Origin: Neobacillus soli NBRC 102451
Lineage (GTDB): Bacteria; Bacillota; Bacilli; Bacillales; Cytobacillaceae
Assembly (NCBI RefSeq): GCF_001591665.1
Contig: NZ_BCVI01000036.1
Coordinates: 62,001-126,000 of the forward strand
Direction of reading: 5' to 3'
Length of the DNA stretch: 64,000 nt
Positions 9,065 to 18,408 of the stretch are shown in pieces (the stretch's first letter is position 1; the number at the start of each line of letters is the position of its first letter). The notes under the pieces are model-generated. The model did no database searches. It was not told where the DNA came from and worked only from the letters and a program-made list of their open reading frames with translations. The translations under genes and the position numbers were made by a program.

Positions 9065-10243
9065 TTAGATACAGCTCTTTTTATCATTCACTTGATTTAT
9101 CGCCTTTTTTATACAATTTATGACCCTATATTGGTCCTCTTCAGTCATGTTAGACCCGGAAGGAAGACAGAGCCCATTTTCAAATAAATGTTCCGAGATA
9201 TTTTCTCTTTCATTGTGCGGATAGTATTTCACCCCTTCGAATATCGGCTGCATATGAAGTGGCTTCCAAACCGGGCGGGCTTCAATATTTTCTTCTATCA
9301 AAATCTGTAACAATTCTTTTACCGAAATGCCTGTCTCTTGTTCATTTATCGTCAAAGCTGTAAGCCAACGATTAGAGTGGGTATTTTTCAATTCCGGCAT
9401 GAAATAAATTCCAGTGAAATGAGCCAATTCCTGATAATAACGTTTAAATATTAATCTTCTTGCTTCTACTCGATTCTCTAGAACGTGCAATTGGGCCCTT
9501 CCTACACCTGCTAAAATATTGCTCAATCGATAATTAAACCCGATAGTACTATGCTGATAATGTGGCGCAGGGTCACGAGCTTGAGTAGCAAGAAAACGGG
9601 CTCTTCTTAAAACCTCCGTGTCATTCGAAATGAGCATGCCGCCACCAGAAGTAGTGATAATTTTGTTGCCGTTAAATGAATAAATTCCAAACTTCCCAAA
9701 TGTCCCGCTTGCTCTTCCTTTATAGGTTGAACCAAGGGATTCTGCAGCATCTTCGATTACCGGAACACTATATCGATTACAAATAGATAGAATCTCATCC
9801 ATTTTTGCACTTTGCCCATATAAGTTCACAACAATGACCGCTTTTGGAATTCCCTCGGGAGAAGTATCCTTAAATGCCTTTTCTAGTGCTTGTGGTGACA
9901 TGTTCCAAGTTTCTGGCTCAGAATCGATAAAAACCGGTTCTGCCCCCTGATAGATGATCGGGTTTGCACTTGCAACAAAAGTGAGACTAGAACAAAAAAC
10001 TTTGTCGCCGTTTTTTACACCTAATAAAGAAAGAGCCAAATGAATTGCTGCAGTGCCTGAACTAACGGCGACAGCTTCATTGACTCCTACATAATCGGCT
10101 ATTCCTTTTTCAAACTCATCAACATTGGGGCCAAGAGGTGCGATCCAATTAGTTTCAAATGCTTCATTAATATACTTTTGCTCATTCCCACTCATATGTG
10201 GTGAAGAAAGGAAAATTCTGCTTTTATATGCTGTGTTTATCAA
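9065..10243 (-). CDS. epsN: DegT/DnrJ/EryC1 aminotransferase, EpsN-like
   Basis: The 392-residue PLP enzyme has the SSGTAAIHLAL cofactor region near residue 60, EDAAESLGSTYKG near 160, and the Schiff-base lysine context YSFNGNKIITTSGGGM near 185. It is expected to aminate the 4-keto sugar made by EpsC to give a UDP-4-amino-trideoxy sugar. It overlaps epsM by 20 bp, and the epsL-epsM-epsN order is as in B. subtilis. The locus also has the matching dehydratase, acetyltransferase and sugar transferase. Confidence 0.85.
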   Translation of the reverse strand: MINTAYKSRIFLSSPHMSGNEQKYINEAFETNWIAPLGPNVDEFEKGIADYVGVNEAVAVSSGTAAIHLALSLLGVKNGDKVFCSSLTFVASANPIIYQGAEPVFIDSEPETWNMSPQALEKAFKDTSPEGIPKAVIVVNLYGQSAKMDEILSICNRYSVPVIEDAAESLGSTYKGRASGTFGKFGIYSFNGNKIITTSGGGMLISNDTEVLRRARFLATQARDPAPHYQHSTIGFNYRLSNILAGVGRAQLHVLENRVEARRLIFKRYYQELAHFTGIYFMPELKNTHSNRWLTALTINEQETGISVKELLQILIEENIEARPVWKPLHMQPIFEGVKYYPHNERENISEHLFENGLCLPSGSNMTEEDQYRVINCIKKAINQVNDKKSCI

Positions 10244-10889
10244 TTAATTCACCCTCTTCCTCATTAACTTTACTAATTCTTGCAGGAACACCGACAGCTG
10301 TGCAAAATGCCGGAATATCATTAATTACCGTTGCTCCTGCTCCAATAACCGACCATTTTCCAACCTTCCTATTTGGAATAATCGTGGAACCTGCTCCTAT
10401 CGAAACCCCTTCATCTAAATGAACGGCTCCTGTAAGTGTCACCCCTGGTGACACATGGACAAAATCTCCGACTATACTGTCATGCTCGATAATTGAGCCA
10501 GTATTTATGATGGCATGAAGTCCAATTTCTGTATCAGCATTTATGACTGAATTAGGCATGACGACTGAACCGTTTCCAATCTTTGCAGTAGGGCTAATGA
10601 TAGCTGATTTATGAATGACAGTTGCATAATACTTTTCAAGAATGTCTAATTTGTTAGCAATGGCTTTTCTTGCTTTATTATTTCCTATTGCGATGACAAA
10701 CTTTATTTCATGAAAATAATCAGCCATTCTTTTCGCTGACAAGACAGGGCCAAAATAGGTATTTTCTATTAGTCTTATTTCTTCAAATTTGTCATCGAAG
10801 TATCCAATAATTTCATTTCCCTTTTGGGATAAAATTAGTTCGCAAATGACTTTACTATGACCTCCATAACCAATAACGGCAAATTTCAT
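10224..10889 (-). CDS. epsM: Sugar O/N-acetyltransferase, EpsM/NeuD/PglD family
   Basis: The 221-residue protein has an N-terminal nucleotide-sugar binding domain (MKFAVIGYGGHSKVICELI) and a C-terminal left-handed beta-helix of hexapeptide repeats (about residues 95-200, for example INTGSIIEHDSIVGDFVHVS). PglD-type enzymes acetylate the UDP-4-amino sugar to UDP-diacetylbacillosamine. Overlaps of 4 bp with epsL and 20 bp with epsN indicate coupled translation. Confidence 0.85.
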   Translation of the reverse strand: MKFAVIGYGGHSKVICELILSQKGNEIIGYFDDKFEEIRLIENTYFGPVLSAKRMADYFHEIKFVIAIGNNKARKAIANKLDILEKYYATVIHKSAIISPTAKIGNGSVVMPNSVINADTEIGLHAIINTGSIIEHDSIVGDFVHVSPGVTLTGAVHLDEGVSIGAGSTIIPNRKVGKWSVIGAGATVINDIPAFCTAVGVPARISKVNEEEGELIDKHSI

Positions 10890-11509
10890 CCATGCTCCCC
10901 TCTCACCGTTGAATTCGATCCTGTAAAGCTTTCCATTGTTGCGTTTCCAGATTGATTTATGCCTTCCGATCTTATTACTTTATATATAGTTAAAAGTAAG
11001 ATTTTTATATCAAGTAATAAGGAATGATTGTTTACATACCAAACATCTAATTTAAACTTTTCTTCCCACGTGATTGTATTCCTTCCATTTACTTGTGCCC
11101 AACCTGTGATGCCTGGTCGAACATAATGCCGCTTTGCTTGATCTTCTGTATATAATGGAAGATATTCCATTAATAGCGGCCTTGGTCCAACCAAACTAAT
11201 GTTTCCTTTAAGTACATTTACTAACTGAGGGTACTCATCTAAACTATATTTTCTTAGGAATTTCCCAAAATGTGTTAGCCTAATAGTGTCAGGCAATAAA
11301 TAACCATTACGATCTTTTTTATCTGTCATCGTTCGAAATTTATAAAGGGTAAAAGGTCTCCCATATAATCCAGGGCGCTGCTGCTTAAATATGATTGGCG
11401 ATCCCAATTTCAACCAAACTACCAAGGCAATAATGGTAAAGATGGGGAAAAGGGAAAAGAATAATATGAATGAAACTACAAAATCAAACAGTCGTTTCAT
11501 TACCGTCAT
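10886..11509 (-). CDS. epsL: Initiating phosphoglycosyl transferase, EpsL family
   Basis: The 207-residue monotopic sugar transferase has one N-terminal hydrophobic re-entrant segment (VVSFILFFSLFPIFTIIALV), then KQQRPGLYGRPFTLYKFRTM near 45-65 and YSLDEYPQLVNVLKGNISLV plus GPRPLL near 95-120. It should move the first sugar phosphate to undecaprenyl phosphate. The ATG at 11509 overlaps the stop of a small upstream ORF as ATGA; a second ATG at 11500 has better ribosome-binding spacing and could be the true start. Confidence 0.9.
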   Translation of the reverse strand: MTVMKRLFDFVVSFILFFSLFPIFTIIALVVWLKLGSPIIFKQQRPGLYGRPFTLYKFRTMTDKKDRNGYLLPDTIRLTHFGKFLRKYSLDEYPQLVNVLKGNISLVGPRPLLMEYLPLYTEDQAKRHYVRPGITGWAQVNGRNTITWEEKFKLDVWYVNNHSLLLDIKILLLTIYKVIRSEGINQSGNATMESFTGSNSTVRGEHG

Positions 11510-11661
11510 CCCCTATAATTATGATAATCTGTCAAAACTAGTTCTTTAATTTCTTCAATTAATTCTATGAGCTTTATGTTTTCTGATTCCTGACCCTTTA
11601 AATAAATATTTGTTAAAATTTCTTGAAATTTCTGCTGAGATAATGTTTCTGATATTGTCAC
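11506..11661 (-). CDS. Small 51-residue hypothetical protein coupled to epsL
   Basis: A GTG start at 11661 has GAGG eight bases upstream. The 51-codon frame encodes VTISETLSQQKFQEILTNIY and an acidic helix IKLIELIEEIKELVLTD, ending in TGA that overlaps the epsL ATG. Heptad-like leucine/isoleucine spacing suggests an amphipathic helix. I do not recognise the family. Its ribosome binding site and stop-start overlap argue it is translated, perhaps as an adaptor or to couple epsL translation. Confidence 0.55.
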   Translation of the reverse strand: MTISETLSQQKFQEILTNIYLKGQESENIKLIELIEEIKELVLTDYHNYRG

Positions 11662-11694
11662 CTTTCAAACCTCGCTTAAAGCCTCCATTATTTT

Positions 11695-12894
11695 TTATGA
11701 TTCAATTAACGAATATAATTTCTCAATTTCACTCTCGTTCCCATAATCGATTGAATGCACATTTGAGACTAACTTTTTTCTAAGGATATTGTCTTCTATT
11801 ACTCTTCTAATTCCAGCGACAATCCCATTTATATCTTGAGTAGTGATAAGAGCATCGACTCCATCACGTGCCTGGCTTTTCGCTGTTGGAAAATTAGTGA
11901 TGACAACCGGCTTACCTAATATTTGTGCCTCTCTAATCGTTACAGCCTTCCCCTCATACCTCGATGGCTGTACGTAAATGTCACATGCCTTAATATAGGG
12001 ATATGGATTTGTCCTTTTTCCAAGTAAAAAGAATCGGTCAGACAAATTTAGTTGCTGAATCAGCACCTTTAATTCCTCTTCAAGCGGACCATAACCAACC
12101 ACATACCATTCAACATCGTATCCATCATCCAATAATTTCTTACATGCTTTTACTGCACGATCTAATCCTTTAGCATGAGAAAGCCGGCCAACTGTTAAAA
12201 GGATTGTTTTCCCTGGAGTTTTATTAATCTCTGGAGGTACAGCTTCATTTGCCTGTTTTCTTATAAACTCTGGTGATAGAATATTTTCAATTACCATTGT
12301 TTTTGGCCTAAAGTCCGGAAATATCTTCAAAAATGTATTTGAACACTCTTCCGAAACGGCAACAATGTTATCTAACTTGTTCCACATCTTTACTTCCAGT
12401 TTCTTGTTAAGCTGGATGTTCGAATAATCTGTATGAATCCAGCCTATCTTCCTTTTTGCTTTCACTTTTTGCCCAATAAAATGATGTGGCCATAGAAAAC
12501 CTACGGCCACATCATATTCTTCATTTAATTTTGGAAGAAAAGGATTAGTCATTTCCCAACCATATTGAATAACAAGGTAACCAGGTTCATCCATCTTTTT
12601 CAGTTTCCCTTGAAAGGATCCTGTATACTTTGCCATAACCCTTGAAATGGCAATGGGAAAGTTCCTTTCTTTTACAATTTGTGAAACTGACATTCTGAAG
12701 GTCTTATAAGCAGGAATTTCCGGTAATAATGTCGGGCCTTTGGGTAAAAAGGAGAGAAATTCACCTTCATGTTTAAATAACATTAAATCCACATCATATT
12801 TACTGTAATCAATTTGCTCTAATAAACCAATTAGACTTCTTTCTACACCACCGATTGCCAAATCAAATGATGTGATGAGTATTTTCTTTTTCAT
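11695..12894 (-). CDS. GT4 family glycosyltransferase, paralogue 3
   Basis: The 399-residue GT-B enzyme has KILITSFDLAIGGVERSLIG at the N-terminus, TVGRLSHAKGLDRAVKACK and the NPYPYIKACDIYVQPSRYEG block, ending the nucleotide-sugar site at GKAVTIREAQILGKPVVI. It belongs to the same subfamily as the genes at 3443 and 4658 but lies in the core eps part of the locus, 33 bp upstream of the small ORF. Specificity is unknown. Confidence 0.85.
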   Translation of the reverse strand: MKKKILITSFDLAIGGVERSLIGLLEQIDYSKYDVDLMLFKHEGEFLSFLPKGPTLLPEIPAYKTFRMSVSQIVKERNFPIAISRVMAKYTGSFQGKLKKMDEPGYLVIQYGWEMTNPFLPKLNEEYDVAVGFLWPHHFIGQKVKAKRKIGWIHTDYSNIQLNKKLEVKMWNKLDNIVAVSEECSNTFLKIFPDFRPKTMVIENILSPEFIRKQANEAVPPEINKTPGKTILLTVGRLSHAKGLDRAVKACKKLLDDGYDVEWYVVGYGPLEEELKVLIQQLNLSDRFFLLGKRTNPYPYIKACDIYVQPSRYEGKAVTIREAQILGKPVVITNFPTAKSQARDGVDALITTQDINGIVAGIRRVIEDNILRKKLVSNVHSIDYGNESEIEKLYSLIES

Positions 12895-12922
12895 TATCTA
12901 GGACCTCGCACTTCTAACGAAT

Positions 12923-14044
12923 CTATCCACTAACCACATACAGTTCAATCCAGTCATTCACATTACTCTGAATATTGTAGCCCCGCTTTGAAATTTCCTT
13001 CAGGATCATATTTGAAGCTGGTCTTTCCATAGAGAGTGCCTCTTTAATATTTGTACACCAATCTTCAAAGCATGCATTTAGGCTGACAAATGAAGCCAAG
13101 CCTAATCCCATATCGGTTGTTTTTGGAACCGTATCTGAAATCACGCATGGAGTTCCAGAACATTGAGCCTCTATGGTAACAATGCCAAATCCTTCAAATT
13201 TTGAAGGAAAAAGAAAAACATCGAAGGCGTTCATTAGTCTGGAAATGTCCGCCCTAACTCCCAAAAATCTTATCTGGTTTAAAATGCCAAGCATTTCGGC
13301 TTCCTTTTCAATTTGCGTTCTTAATGGACCATCCCCAATTAATAAGGCGACATAACGATTATCCTGATCTACTAACTTCTTCAAGACTTTTAACAAAAAA
13401 ATATGATTCTTTGATTCTGAGAACCGTCCAACATGTCCGATTATTTTGACACTTTCAGGCAGCTTTAGCTCTTCCATAACACTTTTTCGATCGCTCGTTT
13501 TATTCCTTACAAATTGGTTTAGATCAATTCCATTTTTTAAGATGTTAACTTTTCGGTTCCCAAATAAAAATTGGGCTGCTTCTTCGCTGCAGCTGCAATA
13601 ATCAGTTGCCCCAACCCTTATAATGGATCGAAGAATAGTAAGGGTAATTTTTTCTTTTTGACTGTATCCTTTTTGCCAATTCGTACTATGTGAATGGCAA
13701 ATTCTCTTTTTAATGCCGCATAGTTTTGCTGCTAATGCCGGGAAACCGCTTTGATAGTCTGTATGGGAATGTACAGCAACAAAAACATTGGATTTCATTA
13801 TCTTCATTAATTCTTTTAAATATAAAAACGGTCCAAGCTGTCCTAAACTGGCGATTTTAAAGATTTTTCCCCCAAGCTCTGAAATTTCATCCTCATAATC
13901 TCCTTTTTGAATTGAATGGGTTATAAAGTCAAACTGGATTTTGCTTCTATCCAAATTTCGATAGACATTCATAATTAACGTTTCCGCCCCGCCGCGTTCC
14001 ATTGAACTGACAATATGTAAAATCCTTTTAGGCTCCTTATTCAT
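12923..14044 (-). CDS. GT4 family glycosyltransferase, EpsF-like
   Basis: The 373-residue protein begins with PKRILHIVSSMERGGAETLI, the EpsF-type opening, and has HVGRFSESKNHIFLLK and FPSKFEGFGIVTIEAQCSGT in the C-terminal domain. A second gene of the same subfamily lies at 16074-17183, so the locus has two EpsF-type transferases flanking the polymerase and a GT2 gene. It starts 18 bp after the polymerase stop. Confidence 0.85.
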   Translation of the reverse strand: MNKEPKRILHIVSSMERGGAETLIMNVYRNLDRSKIQFDFITHSIQKGDYEDEISELGGKIFKIASLGQLGPFLYLKELMKIMKSNVFVAVHSHTDYQSGFPALAAKLCGIKKRICHSHSTNWQKGYSQKEKITLTILRSIIRVGATDYCSCSEEAAQFLFGNRKVNILKNGIDLNQFVRNKTSDRKSVMEELKLPESVKIIGHVGRFSESKNHIFLLKVLKKLVDQDNRYVALLIGDGPLRTQIEKEAEMLGILNQIRFLGVRADISRLMNAFDVFLFPSKFEGFGIVTIEAQCSGTPCVISDTVPKTTDMGLGLASFVSLNACFEDWCTNIKEALSMERPASNMILKEISKRGYNIQSNVNDWIELYVVSG

Positions 14045-14062
14045 TTGTTTATCACCCCCTAT

Positions 14063-15136
14063 TTAAAAGATTAGGAAATTACTTTTATAAATAATGTTTA
14101 AGGATATAACACTTTCATAGTAGTAATAAAGAAAATAACAGATTAATAGGGCATAATAAATAACCCTCTGATCTTTCTTATTGATAAGTTTTATAACCCA
14201 AGAAATCAGGATTAATTGATATAAACTGAAATAAATCGAAAATCTTGCGAATATCCAATTTTGCGTTGAAACAATCATGAAGACAAATCCAATTACAGCC
14301 ATATTTACAATAAAGTCACTTTCAGGGAATATTCTCCGCAGTTTTTCTCTTCCAAAGTAGGCGATTACTAAGGGTACACCATTCACAGCCACCCTCATCG
14401 TGCTTGCCCCGCCTTCATTGAAGTTTTGGTAGTGCCCATATTGGGTATCTTCTAGGGCTGAAAATAATACGGCTGAAAATTTATCAAATCCAATAACAAT
14501 CACCACAGCGAAAAATAAAAGTATAAATGTAGCCTTAGACCATGCTTTAAATCGAACTAGAAGGTAAATCGGAATTAACACCAAGGCGCTTTCATGAAAT
14601 GTGGATGCAAAAAGTACAACTAACATGTATCTCTTCCAGCTTCCATCAATTAAAAATTTGGTTGCAGCAAATACAATTGCCGCTGCCAGGCATTGTCTCA
14701 TTCCGTTCATAGAAACTAAAAATAAGCCACCTGTAATATATACATACGTACTTAGTTCAAGCATTCTCGAGTATTTATACAAAACAGTAAAAATAAGGAT
14801 ATTTGTAATAATAGCGGTAGTCAGTATTAAAATCTGAGGATCATCAGAATAATGTTTTAAGATCCTTTGTAAAACACCAAAACCCATATCTTTCTGAGAT
14901 TCAATATATTTCCATGTAAAACTATTCGTTTCGTAAATATGCTTATAAAAGAACGTATCGCCAATATTAGAGCGAAGGCCTGAAACCATTGCAAGTGACA
15001 GCAAAACGCCAAAAGCTAAAAATTTATTCGGTTTTATCGGTACGGAAGCATACATACCTGTTGAAGGAACGGCAAAATATCTTGAAAAAAACGACAAAAT
15101 AAAAACTATGGCAAGATTGATCCATAGAATAGTCAT
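14063..15136 (-). CDS. epsG: EpsG family polysaccharide polymerase
   Basis: The 357-residue polytopic membrane protein has about 9-10 hydrophobic segments, with GLRSNIGDTFFYKHIYE near residue 60 and SMNGMRQCLAAAIVFAATKF near 140, both typical of the EpsG / Wzy-like family. It would polymerise repeat units outside the membrane. It sits in the middle of the glycosyltransferase block, as epsG does in B. subtilis. Confidence 0.85.
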   Translation of the reverse strand: MTILWINLAIVFILSFFSRYFAVPSTGMYASVPIKPNKFLAFGVLLSLAMVSGLRSNIGDTFFYKHIYETNSFTWKYIESQKDMGFGVLQRILKHYSDDPQILILTTAIITNILIFTVLYKYSRMLELSTYVYITGGLFLVSMNGMRQCLAAAIVFAATKFLIDGSWKRYMLVVLFASTFHESALVLIPIYLLVRFKAWSKATFILLFFAVVIVIGFDKFSAVLFSALEDTQYGHYQNFNEGGASTMRVAVNGVPLVIAYFGREKLRRIFPESDFIVNMAVIGFVFMIVSTQNWIFARFSIYFSLYQLILISWVIKLINKKDQRVIYYALLICYFLYYYYESVISLNIIYKSNFLIF

Positions 15137-15182
15137 AAAAATATATCCTTTCAGAAGTACTGAATTTAGCTAATGGGAATCA

Positions 15183-16067
15183 TCATGCATTCCTTGATGA
15201 TTTTGATATATAAAAGTACAATAATATTCCAAATGGGATAGCTAAAAATGTAAGGCTTTTAATAGGGGTCTCTTTTAGAAATCGCCGATTATTCACCATC
15301 AAACTGCTCGAAACATAATGGATTGCCTGCCTAAATTTAAACGATATACTAGTGAATGGCAGCTTCATTAGTTCTTTTCGATAAAAAGCAAATCCTTTTG
15401 GATTCCTGCGATACTGATTAAACATATTATTCGATGAGCCGTCTGGAAGGTATTCCACACAGCACAGAACCTCATTCAACAAAAGCATTTCATATTGCTT
15501 ATCAAGCATGTAGTATTTATAGGCCAATCCTACATACTTTTCGTTATTAAAGATTGGATATGGAAACTCCTTTGTTAAATCGGTACGATAGACTAGCTTT
15601 TTATCACCAATCACACCATGTTTATAATATAAATCAAATAAAGTAGAGCTTATCAAATGTTCAGGTATTTTTGTGCCAATGACTTTATTATCGTTAAAAG
15701 CGTCAAGGCCAATTATTCCACTCATTTGGCTATTTCCGTATTTTTTCCAAAAACTAACAATCTTTTCTACCGCATCTTCTGGCATATAGTCATCAGAGTC
15801 AATACAAACATTTAATTCAGTATTAATAAGTTCATAGGCGGTATTATGTGCCCCATGCATACCTTGGTTTTCTTGCCAATGATATTGAATTTCTATTCTT
15901 TTCTCCGCAATCCAATGATTTACCAGGTCTTTTGTGTGATCGGTTGAGCCGTCATCAATAATTAACCAAACGAAATCTTTAGATGTTTGGTTAACAAGGC
16001 TTTGATAACATTTATCTAAACAATATGCCCGATTAAACGTCGGAGTAAAGATGGTTAACATTTTCAT
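15183..16067 (-). CDS. GT2 family glycosyltransferase
   Basis: The 294-residue protein opens LTIFTPTFNRAYCLDKCYQS and has WLIIDDGSTDHTKDLV and LNVCIDSDDYMPEDAVEKI, the two aspartate clusters of a GT-A enzyme. A C-terminal hydrophobic segment (SLTFLAIPFGILLYFYI) may associate with the membrane. By position it could take the place of EpsE, but no EpsE flagellar-clutch function can be claimed. Confidence 0.85.
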   Translation of the reverse strand: MKMLTIFTPTFNRAYCLDKCYQSLVNQTSKDFVWLIIDDGSTDHTKDLVNHWIAEKRIEIQYHWQENQGMHGAHNTAYELINTELNVCIDSDDYMPEDAVEKIVSFWKKYGNSQMSGIIGLDAFNDNKVIGTKIPEHLISSTLFDLYYKHGVIGDKKLVYRTDLTKEFPYPIFNNEKYVGLAYKYYMLDKQYEMLLLNEVLCCVEYLPDGSSNNMFNQYRRNPKGFAFYRKELMKLPFTSISFKFRQAIHYVSSSLMVNNRRFLKETPIKSLTFLAIPFGILLYFYISKSSRNA

Positions 16068-16073
16068 TTCGAT

Positions 16074-17183
16074 TCACCCCGAAATACTTAAGTAAAAGTC
16101 CTCTATGTTACATGCAGTTTCTCTAATATCATATCCCTGCTCCGCAACGATATCTGATACTATTTTTCTGCTGGATTTTGAGGACGCAATTTGAATTAAT
16201 TTTTGTATCCATAAATCTTGTTCAGTTAATGAAAGGAATTCGACCAAATTGCTGCCAAGGTCGACTTCTTTAGAAATATTAGTCGATATGGCACAAGGCA
16301 ATCCCGAAGCTTGTGCTTCAATAAGAGAAACAGGCAATCCTTCGTGTAAAGAAGGGAACACAAAAACATCAAAAGCTTGAAGGATTCGATTTATATCATT
16401 TCGGATTCCTACAAACCTGACTTGGTTGTCTAATGTTAATTCCTCTACTTGCTTCTCAATATCTGACCTTAGTGAACCATCCCCAACCAATAACAATAAT
16501 GATTTCCTATTTATATTGTTAAATTTTGCAAATAAGTCAACAAGGAATGTGTGATTTTTTTGATGGTTAAATCTCCCTACATGTCCCAATACAAATGCAT
16601 TTTCTTCAATGCCCAATTCCTCTCTTACTTCTTTTCTAACCGTTTCGGAAAATGCAAATTGACTACACTCAATTCCATTTTTTAAGATTTTTGTTTTGGG
16701 CGAATGACCCTTAAATAACCATTCCGCAGCAATCGTTGAGCAGGCAATTAAGTTGGTTGCATTTGGAAGAATGAAATTTCCAGCAACCCATTTATAAATT
16801 CTGGATGCTGTCCCTCCCTCACTACTCGTATTATGGCTATGAGAAATACGAATTGGAATTCCCGCCTTTTTCGCTTCATGGAGAACGAATCCAGTCATCT
16901 TATCCATGTGTGAATGAACAATTTTATAATCATTGTTTAGAGAGAAAAAGTTGTTTAGCTCTTTTATATATTTGAAATGGCCCACATCTGTGATGTAGGG
17001 AATTCTATGGACTTTTCCGCCCATTTGAATAATTTCAGAATCAAATACTCCTTCCTTACATGTTAAAAAATCAAATTGAACCTTGGTCCGATCAATACTT
17101 CGATACAGATTCATAATTAAGGTTTCTGCACCGCCGCGGTTCATATTGACAACTACATGCAAGATTCTTAATGGACTGCCCAC
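16074..17183 (-). CDS. epsF: GT4 family glycosyltransferase, EpsF-like
   Basis: The 369-residue protein has PLRILHVVVNMNRGGAETLI at the N-terminus, GHVGRFNHQKNHTFLVDLF, and FPSLHEGLPVSLIEAQASGL, all EpsF hallmarks. It overlaps the preceding EpsD-type gene by 16 bp and is followed 6 bp later by the GT2 gene, indicating one transcript. It probably adds a GlcNAc-type residue as EpsF does; this is inference from family. Confidence 0.8.
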   Translation of the reverse strand: MGSPLRILHVVVNMNRGGAETLIMNLYRSIDRTKVQFDFLTCKEGVFDSEIIQMGGKVHRIPYITDVGHFKYIKELNNFFSLNNDYKIVHSHMDKMTGFVLHEAKKAGIPIRISHSHNTSSEGGTASRIYKWVAGNFILPNATNLIACSTIAAEWLFKGHSPKTKILKNGIECSQFAFSETVRKEVREELGIEENAFVLGHVGRFNHQKNHTFLVDLFAKFNNINRKSLLLLVGDGSLRSDIEKQVEELTLDNQVRFVGIRNDINRILQAFDVFVFPSLHEGLPVSLIEAQASGLPCAISTNISKEVDLGSNLVEFLSLTEQDLWIQKLIQIASSKSSRKIVSDIVAEQGYDIRETACNIEDFYLSISG

Positions 17184-18319
17184 ACTGCCCCCTCCATTTC
17201 TTCCATATATAGTCGATAAATATCGCCTTTTTCTTCCAATACTTTTTGTATGCTATACGTGTTTACGATCATGTTACGTCCTCGTATTCCAAGTTCAAAT
17301 TTCAAGTCATTATTTCGTGCCAAAGTCTCCATCTTTTTTGAAAAGTCGACTGAATTATTGTTTATAAGCCAACCGTTTTTGTTGTTTATGATGAGTTCTC
17401 TATGGCCCCTGTTATCATTTGCAATTACCGGCAAGCCGCAGGCCATTGCTTCCATTATGTTTACGGGAAGTCCTTCTCTAAGACTGGATGCAACAGCAAT
17501 ATCACTTACCTTAAGCAGCAACTCAATATCATTCCTATATCCAAGAAAGTCAACCCTTTTATCAACCTTTAATTCTCGGGCAAGTTCCTGGCATTCTTGC
17601 AATAAAAACCCCTCACCAGCTAATAAAAGTCTTGCATTCTGAACTTGATCTTTTATGAGGGCTAATGATTCAATCAATAATTTTTGGTTCTTATTTTTAT
17701 TAAATTCAGCCGCATAAAACAGTAAAAATTCATTAGGTTGATATCCTAATGATTCTCTTAAATGATTCTTTTGTGCTTGATTAACTGGTTTAAAAATCTC
17801 CGTATTCACCCCGACGCCATGGACATGTTTGATGGATTCTGCCTTAAAACGATGTTTTTTTGCCAGATTAAAATCTTCCTGATTGATTGTTAGCAGGCAA
17901 TCTGTAAGGCTGGAAAGGACTTTTTCAATTGGATAATAAAGAAGCCAATTTTTCAGTGGTGCTCCTTTACAAAAATGAAATCCATGCGCTGTATAAACTA
18001 CCTTTGTTCCGTGCTTTCGGGCATTCTTTGCTGCTAAACGTGCAAGTACCCCACCCATAGGAGTATGGCAATGAATGATCTTATATTGATTTTGATCAAT
18101 AATTCCCTTTAGCTCTTTGTAAGCTTTAAGATTTACTTTATTTATTGGAGACCTTTGAATGGGTATATTATATTTTTTATCTACATATGGAAGTTTCATA
18201 TCACCGCATGCCGCAACATGTACTTCCCATCCTTGATCTTTAAACCATTTTAAGTATGGTAAATGAAAGGCCTTAAAATGATAATCAACTGTTGCACAGA
18301 ACAACACTTTTCTTTGCAT
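17168..18319 (-). CDS. epsD: GT4 family glycosyltransferase, EpsD-like
   Basis: The 383-residue protein has KVLFCATVDYHFKAFHLPYL, IIHCHTPMGGVLARLAAKNA, YTAHGFHFCKGAPLKNW and the donor-site SSLREGLPVNIMEAMACGLP. These match EpsD/PglA-type transferases acting early on undecaprenyl-PP-bacillosamine. It directly follows epsC, as in B. subtilis. Confidence 0.85.
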   Translation of the reverse strand: MQRKVLFCATVDYHFKAFHLPYLKWFKDQGWEVHVAACGDMKLPYVDKKYNIPIQRSPINKVNLKAYKELKGIIDQNQYKIIHCHTPMGGVLARLAAKNARKHGTKVVYTAHGFHFCKGAPLKNWLLYYPIEKVLSSLTDCLLTINQEDFNLAKKHRFKAESIKHVHGVGVNTEIFKPVNQAQKNHLRESLGYQPNEFLLFYAAEFNKNKNQKLLIESLALIKDQVQNARLLLAGEGFLLQECQELARELKVDKRVDFLGYRNDIELLLKVSDIAVASSLREGLPVNIMEAMACGLPVIANDNRGHRELIINNKNGWLINNNSVDFSKKMETLARNNDLKFELGIRGRNMIVNTYSIQKVLEEKGDIYRLYMEEMEGAVWAVH

Positions 18320-18408
18320 TTTCTATCAGTCCACCTTTTAAATCTCTTACTTTATTAGTTCCTTTTCCAGAACGGTTGAAAGATAATCTAATAGCTGACT
18401 TCACTACT

